Shown one piece after another: positions 54,337 to 61,699 of a stretch of DNA of 64,000 nucleotides. The stretch's first letter is position 1. Each line of letters begins with the position of its first letter. The notes under the pieces are model-generated. The model searched no databases, was not told the origin of the DNA, and saw only the letters and a list, made by a program, of their open reading frames with translations. The stretch covers positions 1-64,000 of the forward strand of contig NZ_JAKPBU010000001.1 in assembly GCF_022662495.1 (NCBI RefSeq), read 5' to 3'. The position numbers and the translations under genes are program-made. The DNA comes from Lysobacter sp. M2-1 (GTDB lineage Bacteria; Pseudomonadota; Gammaproteobacteria; Xanthomonadales; Xanthomonadaceae).

Positions 54337-55242
54337 TCAGTCCAGGGAAAGGGTGAAATCGCCTGAGAAGGTTTCCACCCGGATCTCGCCAGCGCCGCTG
54401 CCGTAGCGGGTCCGCAGGCTGGAACCGGGACCGAACTCTTCCTTGTCGACCGTGGCACCGGGAGCCTTGAGACTGCCGCTGAAGCTCTCGGCCTCGACTT
54501 GGGCGGACAGCGCGCGCGGCATGTGCAGGCTGAAGTTTCCGCTGACGGTTTCGCCGCGAATCTCGCCGCCATTGGCCAGGCCGACCCGCGCACCGATGTC
54601 GCCGGACACGCTGCTGGCCGAGAGGCGACGCACCGCTTCGCCGCGACTGTCCACCTCGACGTTGCCCGAAACGGTCTCAAGATCCAGGGCGCCCTTGAGG
54701 CGGCCGCGCAACGTGACATCGCCGCTCACGCTCTCGCTGCTGACGTCCCCGTCCGAATTGAGCGTCAGGGTCTGGTTGCCGCTGACGCTGTCGATGTCGG
54801 CAGCACCGGGCGCGCCGGCGAACACGATGTCGCCGCTGACGCTCTGGATATCCAGCTGCGGCGGGGCCACGCCGTCGACATGCACGTCAGCCGCGACCGA
54901 TTCGATGTCGAGCGATGCCTGTAGCGGAACCTGCAGGATCAGCGTGGTCGGGCCGGTCCGGTCGTTGCGGCCCCAGCCGCCGCGCTCGGGATACTTGGCC
55001 TTGACCCGCAGGTTGCCGCGATCGCCGTCGATCTCGAGCTTCTCCACGCCGTCACCGAGCGTGCCGGTCACCTGCACCTCGTTGCGGTTCCAGGCATGCA
55101 CCTCGATGCGGCCTTTGACGTTTTCGATCTCGACCTTGCCACGCGCATCCAGCGGCCGGGTCTGGTTGATGGGCGTGGCCGCGAAGGCCGGGGCGGCAAT
55201 GCCGGCCAGCAGGGCCATGGCGAGCAGGTGGAAGCGGATCAT
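54337..55242 (-). CDS. DUF4097 family beta-strand protein
   Basis: A 301-residue exported protein with a signal peptide (MIRFHLLAMALLAGIAAPAFA) and a long right-handed beta-helix-like array of DUF4097 repeats, each about 20 residues and marked by SVSGD or similar (VSGDIVFAG, VSGDVTLRG, VSGNVEVDS, VSGDIGARV). Many such genes sit with ECF sigma factors and their anti-sigma factors, as here. The likely role is envelope sensing or adhesion, unproven. GGAG precedes the start at 55242. Confidence 0.88.
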   Translation of the reverse strand: MIRFHLLAMALLAGIAAPAFAATPINQTRPLDARGKVEIENVKGRIEVHAWNRNEVQVTGTLGDGVEKLEIDGDRGNLRVKAKYPERGGWGRNDRTGPTTLILQVPLQASLDIESVAADVHVDGVAPPQLDIQSVSGDIVFAGAPGAADIDSVSGNQTLTLNSDGDVSSESVSGDVTLRGRLKGALDLETVSGNVEVDSRGEAVRRLSASSVSGDIGARVGLANGGEIRGETVSGNFSLHMPRALSAQVEAESFSGSLKAPGATVDKEEFGPGSSLRTRYGSGAGEIRVETFSGDFTLSLD

Positions 55243-55284
55243 GTCGGTTCTCCGGAAATCGGGCGGGTCGGCGCTCAAGGCGCG

Positions 55285-55794
55285 TCAACTCAAGGTGGCG
55301 CGCTGGGTGAGTTCCAGGCGTTTTTCGTAGGTGCGGCGCAGCTGGTCGAGCAGGAAGCGCGCATCGGGATCGCGCGTCAACGCGGTGCGGATCTGCGCGG
55401 CACTCTGGTCGAGCTGCTGCAAGGCGTTGCCAGCCGGCGCGGAGGGCGTGCCGGCGGCCTGCAGCTCTCGCAGTGCGGCATCGTATTCGCGGGTGAGCGC
55501 ATCGGCTTCCCGGTGGATCAGGCGACCGGTCGGGTCGACTTGTTGGACGCCGAAATCCGGACGCTGCTGCCAGGCCACGCCGACTGCCAGCACCAGCGAG
55601 GCGGCCAGCGCAAACGGCGCCAGTCGCGCGCCGCGGCGGCGCAGCGGCACCACGTTGCCGGCATCGCCGGATGGCCTGTCGTGCTGCGCGATGCGCGCGG
55701 CGATGCCGGGCCACAGATCGTTCGTGGGCATGGTCTCGCGGCGCAGGTCGCGCAGCTGCCACAGGAGTTCCTGGTCGTTGTGATTGGTGTTCAT
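55285..55794 (-). CDS. Candidate anti-sigma factor
   Basis: A 169-residue protein with a hydrophilic N-terminus (MNTNHNDQELLWQLRDLRRE), one membrane helix (FALAASLVLAVGVAWQ, about residues 61-76) and a periplasmic tail. This layout and its overlap with the sigma gene (four bases) fit an anti-sigma factor. No zinc-anchored HxxxCxxC motif is seen, so it belongs to a different anti-sigma group. Position between sigma factor and DUF4097 gene supports the role. Confidence 0.75.
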   Translation of the reverse strand: MNTNHNDQELLWQLRDLRRETMPTNDLWPGIAARIAQHDRPSGDAGNVVPLRRRGARLAPFALAASLVLAVGVAWQQRPDFGVQQVDPTGRLIHREADALTREYDAALRELQAAGTPSAPAGNALQQLDQSAAQIRTALTRDPDARFLLDQLRRTYEKRLELTQRATLS

Positions 55795-56384
55795 GCGTGT
55801 GCTTCCAGTCTGGCGCGCAGCAGGCCGCGCGCGCGATGCAGCTGTGCCTTGGAACTGCCGACCGCCATGCCGAGCTCGTTGGCGATTTCCTCGTGCTTCC
55901 AGCCTTCCACGTCGTGCAGCACCAGCACCGCGCGGGCGCGCGGCGGCAACGTGGCGACGGCGCGCTCCAGGTCCAGGCCCAGCGCGGTGGCGTGGCCGGC
56001 CGAGTCGACGCTGCCGAGGGCGTCGAAGACATCCTCGCCATCGTCCTGCTGCGGCCGGCTGCGGCGCGAACGCAGTTCCATGAGCGCGGTGTTCACTGCC
56101 AGCTTGTGCAGCCAGGTCGAAAAGCGGCTTTCGAACCGATAGCCCGGCAGCGCCTGCCAGGCACGTACGAAGGCTTCCTGGGTGAGATCCTCGGCCCGTG
56201 CGCTGGCGCCGCCCACCAGACGCGCGATGACGCCATGTACGCGACCGGTATGACGCCGGTACAGCGCTTCGAAGGCAGACATGTCGCCCGCGGAGGCCAG
56301 CCTGGCCAGGGCGTTGTCGGGATCGTCGGCGCCCTGCGGGGCGTCGGTGTCGGCAGGCCAGTTGGTCACGGCGAGAGTCAGCAT
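55791..56384 (-). CDS. ECF RNA polymerase sigma factor
   Basis: A 197-residue extracytoplasmic-function sigma factor with region 2 (FEALYRRHTGRVHGVIARL and DLTQEAFVRAWQALPGYR) and region 4 (LPPRARAVLVLHDVEGWKHE and AVGSSKAQLHRARGLLRAR). The gene overlaps the candidate anti-sigma gene by four bases and starts an operon with DUF4097. The start is uncertain: ATG 56384 is used, but its AAGGA site is unusually close. Confidence 0.9.
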   Translation of the reverse strand: MLTLAVTNWPADTDAPQGADDPDNALARLASAGDMSAFEALYRRHTGRVHGVIARLVGGASARAEDLTQEAFVRAWQALPGYRFESRFSTWLHKLAVNTALMELRSRRSRPQQDDGEDVFDALGSVDSAGHATALGLDLERAVATLPPRARAVLVLHDVEGWKHEEIANELGMAVGSSKAQLHRARGLLRARLEAHA

Positions 56385-56589
56385 AGTCCTTGTGATGCCG
56401 AGAGACTCCACAAGGTTTAACCGCGTGCCTCCGGGGACTTCAGGCCCGCGATTGACCACATGCCCATCACATTCCGCTACGACCCCGGCGCGCCGGTTCC
56501 ACCACGGAACCGCGACCCGACAGACCGGTCACCGCGTCGGCCAGCGCGTCCGCACGCCGGCTGCCCCAGGCGCACGCGCCGCCAGCCGA

Positions 56590-57915
56590 TCACGCGACGG
56601 CCGCTGTCCCGCCGCCGGGCGCGGTGCGCCCCTCGACCCTGCGCGCCAGGCGGACGCCGACCACCCCGGCTGCGGCAAGCGCCATCGCCCCCACCACGCC
56701 GAAGCCGCCTACCGTCACCCCCAGCGCGCGCAGTGCATTGATCGACAGCGCGCAGACCACGTCGCCCGCACGCCACACGGCGGTATCCACCGCGTTCTTG
56801 CCCTTGTAGCGCAGCTCACGCGGCACCCGGGTGTACAGGCTCTCGCGGGCGGGCATGACCATGCCGTAGGCCAGGCCGCGGGTGACGATCATGACCAATG
56901 CCACCCAGGGGAAGGCGCCGACGAAGGGCACCACAATGGCCTGTGCATGCGGATCTGCGGACAGCGCCATTGCCAGGCAGGCAGCGATCCCTGCCGCGGC
57001 CCAGGTGGCGATCACCGGACCGGCGCCATAGCGCATCAGCATCCAGCGGGTCAGGGTGAGCTGGACCACGATCTGCAGGCCATTGGTGGCCAGATCGATG
57101 GTCGCGGCGAAGCGGGTACGGTCCACCGCATTGTCGAACGTGGCCCCCGAGTAATCGGCAATCAGCACGTAAGCCACCGTGCCGATCGCATCGCCCAGGA
57201 CCATCAGCACTGCCATGGCGCGCATGAACGGGTCGGCGAAGATCTGCTTGAGCCCGTCGAACATGCCGCCGCCGAGCGCCGTACCCTGCTGGGCCTGCTC
57301 GCCCTTGGCGCCGTGCCGCTGCACCCACCGCCCCAGCACCAGTACGCAGGCCAGCGCCACGCCCAGCAGACTGGCCGACACCAGCAGCAGCGCCGAAACG
57401 CCGATCATTTCCACCAGGCCGCGGGTGAGCAAGGGCCCGGCGATCGCCCCGGCCACGCCGCCGATGCCGATCAGCGGGAACAGGCGGCGCGCCTGTTCGG
57501 CGTTCCAGATGTCCGCCATGAAGCTCCAGAACACCGAGACCACGAACAGGTTGAACACGCTCAACCAGACGAAGAACACGATCCCCAGGGTGCGCGGGCT
57601 GAGCACATCGGCGTTGGCGAACAGGGGCAGGAAACTGACCAGGCAGCCGATGAAGAACAGATAGACCAGCGGCACCACGATCCGCCGTGGAAAGCGCGAC
57701 ACCAGCCAGGCGAATAGCGGCGTGAGCACCAGCATGGCGGCAAACGAGGCGGCGAAGAACCAGGGCAATTGGGTGGAACCCACCGCGGCGGAGAGCTGCT
57801 CGCGCACCGGGCGCAGCATGTAATAGGCGGCCAGCACGCAGAAGAAGGCCAGGAACGACCAGCTCGCAGCGCGCCATTCGCCACCCTGCACCCGTTTTCC
57901 GGTCGATGGTTCCAC
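56590..57915 (-). CDS. MFS transporter resembling NTP/NDP exchangers
   Basis: A 441-residue protein with about 12 membrane helices. The opening AAYYMLRPVREQLSAAVGST and RFPRRIVVPLVYLFF resemble the Npt1/Npt2 nucleotide-exchange branch of the major facilitator group, known in obligate intracellular bacteria but also found as uncharacterised relatives in free-living xanthomonads. Substrate is not established here. The start at 57915 gives a short charged tail. It is divergent from the GMC oxidoreductase gene. Confidence 0.8.
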   Translation of the reverse strand: MEPSTGKRVQGGEWRAASWSFLAFFCVLAAYYMLRPVREQLSAAVGSTQLPWFFAASFAAMLVLTPLFAWLVSRFPRRIVVPLVYLFFIGCLVSFLPLFANADVLSPRTLGIVFFVWLSVFNLFVVSVFWSFMADIWNAEQARRLFPLIGIGGVAGAIAGPLLTRGLVEMIGVSALLLVSASLLGVALACVLVLGRWVQRHGAKGEQAQQGTALGGGMFDGLKQIFADPFMRAMAVLMVLGDAIGTVAYVLIADYSGATFDNAVDRTRFAATIDLATNGLQIVVQLTLTRWMLMRYGAGPVIATWAAAGIAACLAMALSADPHAQAIVVPFVGAFPWVALVMIVTRGLAYGMVMPARESLYTRVPRELRYKGKNAVDTAVWRAGDVVCALSINALRALGVTVGGFGVVGAMALAAAGVVGVRLARRVEGRTAPGGGTAAVA

Positions 57916-58103
57916 GCCGTGCCCGCCTCATGTGCAGCGGGCACGGTAGCCGATCGGGATGTCCGTCGCCATGACGCGCACGATGCCCGGCGCCGTTCGC
58001 TGCTCACCGCCCCATCCAGGAAGCGCGCTGCCTCCGCGCCGGAGCATTTGCTCTACCCTCGCCGCCTACCTTCGCCCGACGGCGCTTCCGGAACAGGTCA
58101 GCA

Positions 58104-59723
58104 GTGGCTTTCGACTACATCATCATCGGCGCCGGCTCGGCCGGCTGTGTGCTCGCCAACCGCCTGTCCGAAGACTCCGACTGCAAGGTGCTGCTGCTCG
58201 AAGCCGGCCCGCGCGACCGCCACCCCTTTATCCACATGCCTGCCGGCCTGGCCAAGCTGGTCGGCAAAAAGGGCGTGAACTGGGATTACCACACCGCGCC
58301 CGAGCCGCAGCTGGACAACCGCACCCTGTGGTGGCCCCGGGGCAAGGTGCTGGGCGGTTCGAGTTCGATCAACGCCATGTGCTACATCCGTGGCGTGCCG
58401 CAGGATTACGACGAATGGGCTGCCCAGGGTGCCGACGGCTGGGACTGGGAAAGCGTCCTGCCATGGTTCAAGCGCAGCGAAGGCAACCAGCGCGTCCTTC
58501 GACAGGCTCACGATGAGCGTGAATTCGATGCGCTGCATGGCGGCGAAGGTCTGCTCACGGTGTCCGACCTGCGCTACGTCAACCCGCTTTCACATGCCTT
58601 CATCGAGGCGGGAACACAGGCGGGCTTCACACACAATGCCGACTTCAACGGACCCCGGCAGCACGGTGTCGGCCTGTACCAGGTCACCCAGCGCGACGGC
58701 GCGCGCTGTTCGGCCGCGACCGCCTACCTCGGTCCCGAGGTCAGGCAGCGGCCCAATCTGACCGTCCACACCGGTGCACTGGTCAACCGCATCACCTTCG
58801 AGAACGGCCGCCGCGCCAACGGCGTGACCTATTCGATGCTCGGCCAGGCCTTCCACCAGGAAGCCGTGCGGGAAGTGATCGCCTGCGGGGGCGCGATCAA
58901 CTCGCCGCAGCTGCTGATGCTTTCGGGCATCGGCCCCACCGACGAACTCGCCCGCCACCGGATCCCCGTGATCGCAGCTTCGCCCAACGTGGGCCGCAAC
59001 CTGCAGGATCACCTCGACATCTGCACCCTGCAGCACTGCGTGCGCGGCGTGAGCTACGACCGGGTCAGCGACCTGAAGATCGCGTTCGACTACTACCTGC
59101 GCGGCCGCCGCGGCCCAGGGACCAGCAACATCGCCGAGGCCGGTGGCTTCGTGCGCTCGCGCCTGGCGCCGGACCAGCGCGCCGACATCCAGTTCCATTT
59201 CGTACCGGCGATGCTCGACGACCACGGCCGCCATCGCCTGCGCGGCGACGGCTACACCCTGCACGCCTGCTTCCTGCGACCGCGCAGCCGCGGCCGCATC
59301 TCCCTGGTCAGCAACCGGGGCAGCGACAGGCCCCGGATCGAGGCCAACTACCTCAGCGATGCGGAAGGCTTCGACCTGCGGATGATGGTCGAATGCGCCA
59401 AGGCCTCGCGCGAGATATTCGCGCAGAAGGCCTTCGATCCGTACCGCGGCACGCCGATCTTCCCCGCCCGCAACGATCTGAGCGACGACGAGCTGGTCGA
59501 GTTCATCCGCGCCAAGGCCGAAACTGTGTACCACCCGGTCGGCAGCTGCCGCATGGGCGGCGATGATGAGTCGGTCGTCGACCCGCAACTGCGGGTACGC
59601 GGCGTGGAAGGCCTGCGCGTAGTTGACGCCTCGGTGATGCCGACCCTGATCGGTGGCAACACCAATGCTCCCACGATCATGATCGCCGAGCGCGCCGCAC
59701 ACCTGATCCGCAACCCATCCTGA
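58104..59723 (+). CDS. GMC family FAD oxidoreductase
   Basis: A 539-residue flavoenzyme of the glucose-methanol-choline family, close to choline dehydrogenases. The FAD-binding GAGSAGCVLANRL lies at residues 8-20, GSSSINAMCYIRG near 90, and the C-terminal VYHPVGSCRMGG and NTNAPTIMIAERA segments hold the catalytic His and Asn. GTG 58104 is the start. Residues 131-140 (VLRQAHDERE) look like an in-frame insertion from a REP-type repeat between EGNQR and FDALHGG. The substrate is not clear, since no betaine genes adjoin. Confidence 0.9.
   Translation: MAFDYIIIGAGSAGCVLANRLSEDSDCKVLLLEAGPRDRHPFIHMPAGLAKLVGKKGVNWDYHTAPEPQLDNRTLWWPRGKVLGGSSSINAMCYIRGVPQDYDEWAAQGADGWDWESVLPWFKRSEGNQRVLRQAHDEREFDALHGGEGLLTVSDLRYVNPLSHAFIEAGTQAGFTHNADFNGPRQHGVGLYQVTQRDGARCSAATAYLGPEVRQRPNLTVHTGALVNRITFENGRRANGVTYSMLGQAFHQEAVREVIACGGAINSPQLLMLSGIGPTDELARHRIPVIAASPNVGRNLQDHLDICTLQHCVRGVSYDRVSDLKIAFDYYLRGRRGPGTSNIAEAGGFVRSRLAPDQRADIQFHFVPAMLDDHGRHRLRGDGYTLHACFLRPRSRGRISLVSNRGSDRPRIEANYLSDAEGFDLRMMVECAKASREIFAQKAFDPYRGTPIFPARNDLSDDELVEFIRAKAETVYHPVGSCRMGGDDESVVDPQLRVRGVEGLRVVDASVMPTLIGGNTNAPTIMIAERAAHLIRNPS
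58494..58523 (+). repeat. REP-like sequence inside the GMC gene
   Basis: GTCCTTCGACAGGCTCACG followed by ATGAGCGTGAA is close to the common CCTTCGACAGGCTCAGGATGAGCG element of xanthomonad and other proteobacterial genomes. It occupies exactly ten codons, so the reading frame is kept. Confidence 0.65.
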
Positions 59724-59889
59724 CCGGTTCAGCGAGGCGAATGGCCGCCGATCGTTCCCGCTTGCAGCCAGCGAAACTGAATACGGAGCGGCTGATCACG
59801 AACCTTTATGGCGCTTGGTCGAGAACCGTTTTCCTGTGACTAATCTGGCGCAAAATCGGCTCCCCGCTCTCCGCCATGAGGCTTATGCC

Positions 59890-61263
59890 GTGATCCGATC
59901 CATCCTGAGCTTCTCCCTGTTGTCCGCACTTTCCTTCGGCGCCCACGCCGCCAGCAACAAGCAGATCGGCGTGAACGTGCTGCTCAATACCGATGCCACG
60001 CCGGCGATCCTCGCCAAGCTCGGCAGCTACGGCACCGTGCGTGATGTCGTTGTCGAAATCGACGCAGTGACCGTGCGCACAACCGAAGCGGGCCTGGCAA
60101 CCATCCGCACGCTTCCGTTCGTCGTCGCCGCCAGTCCGGACGCCGTGCGCAACGGTGCGCCGGTGGACACGGTCTCGGCAACCAATTTCAGCAATGGCAT
60201 CAATACCTGGGACCTGGATGCGGTCGACGTCACCAACCGCGGCGTTGCCGGCCGCGTGACGCCCTACGACGGCAGCGGCGTCTACGTTGCGGTCCTGGAT
60301 ACCGGCCTGCTCGACAGCTGGCGCCAGTACTTCCCGCAGCAACGCATCGCCACCGAATTCGCCAAGGCCTTTGGCGGCGGCGGCGGCGAGGCGGGCAACG
60401 TGTCCGACCCCACCAACAAATGGGAACACGACCAGAACTCGCACGGCACCCATGTCACCAGCAGCATCCTGGGCTACAACCTCGGCGGCACCAGCGTCAA
60501 CGGCGTGGCACCGGGCGCACGCGTGATCCCGGTCAAGGTGCTCAACCAGAATGGGTCGGGCTGGTCGTCGGTCATCGCGCGAGGCATCGTCTATGTCGCC
60601 GACCTGAAGGCCGACGGCGCACTGGGCCAATGGCCGGTGGTGATCAACATGAGCTTGGGCGGTTCGCGCCTGGATGCGGTGGAGAAGGCCGCGATCGACT
60701 ATGCCATCGGCAAGGGCGTGGTGATCGTTGCCTCCGCCGGCAACTCCGGCACCGCGGGCATGGGCTATCCGGGCGCGTACGCGCCGGTGATCTCGGTCGC
60801 CGCCAGTGGCTGGAACGGGCAGTGGAAGCCGGGCAGCGACGGCAATCCGGGCAACTGGTGGAACGCCGACGATGTCGCCGATCCCACGACGGCCTCCGAT
60901 TTCCATATCGCCGGCTTCTCCAGCCGCGCCAAGACCGGACAGGACCTGGACGTCGCCGCGCCGGGCTCGTGGGTCGTCGGCCCCTATCAGGTCAACAGCG
61001 GCCAGACGTCGTATTACTACCTCAGCGGCACCTCGATGGCCGCGCCACACGTGGCGGGCATCGCCGCGCTGATGCTGCAGAAATCGCCCGACCTGGTGCA
61101 ATCCGACGTCGAAGGCCTGATGGAGGCGTCGGCGATCGCGCTGCCTGCCGGCTGCGCGATGCTTTCCCAGCCATCGGGACCGGCCACGCAGACCTGCTGG
61201 GGCGCCGATGCCACCGGTGCCGGCATCCTCACTGCGGAAGCCGCGCTCGCCAACACGCCCTGA
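59890..61263 (+). CDS. Secreted subtilisin-like (S8) serine protease
   Basis: A 457-residue exported protease. The signal peptide is IRSILSFSLLSALSFGAHA. A short propeptide-like part follows, then the S8 domain with D137 (VAVLDTG), H185 (SHGTHV) and S382 (GTSMAAPHVAG). The oxyanion Asn is in SAGNSGTAG. GTG 59890 is chosen because GAGG lies eight bases before it and it opens the signal peptide; the upstream TTG at 59815 would place a hydrophilic extension before it. A five-codon frame (59876-59893) ends on the GTG. A good terminator follows. Confidence 0.92.
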   Translation: MIRSILSFSLLSALSFGAHAASNKQIGVNVLLNTDATPAILAKLGSYGTVRDVVVEIDAVTVRTTEAGLATIRTLPFVVAASPDAVRNGAPVDTVSATNFSNGINTWDLDAVDVTNRGVAGRVTPYDGSGVYVAVLDTGLLDSWRQYFPQQRIATEFAKAFGGGGGEAGNVSDPTNKWEHDQNSHGTHVTSSILGYNLGGTSVNGVAPGARVIPVKVLNQNGSGWSSVIARGIVYVADLKADGALGQWPVVINMSLGGSRLDAVEKAAIDYAIGKGVVIVASAGNSGTAGMGYPGAYAPVISVAASGWNGQWKPGSDGNPGNWWNADDVADPTTASDFHIAGFSSRAKTGQDLDVAAPGSWVVGPYQVNSGQTSYYYLSGTSMAAPHVAGIAALMLQKSPDLVQSDVEGLMEASAIALPAGCAMLSQPSGPATQTCWGADATGAGILTAEAALANTP

Positions 61264-61284
61264 GCGGGACCGCTCGATGAACGA

Positions 61285-61314
61285 CCGCCCGGCGCAAGCC
61301 GGGCGGTTTCGTTT
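61285..61314 (+). terminator. Intrinsic terminator after the S8 protease
   Basis: A perfect nine-base stem CCGCCCGGC-GCAA-GCCGGGCGG is followed by TTTCGTTT. It lies 21 bases after the stop codon. Confidence 0.85.
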
Positions 61315-61699
61315 ATGCGCCAAGCCGCGCGGAGCTCGGCATTCCGTAACCCACTGCGCTCGACACCGGGCATTTTTGCGAAAGACTGACGCGACTTCGT
61401 ACGTCATCCCATATCGGGTGACCGTCCACTCCCTGTCGATCCCGTTGGGCCACCTGCTCACGGAGCACTTCGCCAGCACGGCCTCGCAACTGTCCAAAAA
61501 CCCGCATCCTGCGCCGCTCCGGGCGCACACTGCCTGGCGTTGGCAGCCCCGACATGCGTGTTTCAGGCTGTGGACATCGAGTTCGATGGCATTGGGTGAT
61601 CTCACGAGACGTCTGCTCTCGTGACCCCAACCAGGCGGCTTCACCGGACGAGCGCGCGCGTCCACTACCATCCAGGGTCCGATCCTGCCGACCACCCTG
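61315..61699. other. Gene-free stretch before the glucan synthase
   Basis: About 385 bases with no supported gene. A short frame at 61621-61980 has no ribosome site and is out of frame with the following gene. No strong repeat or hairpin is seen. It presumably holds the promoter of the large gene at 61700, but no clear -10/-35 pair stands out. Confidence 0.45.
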
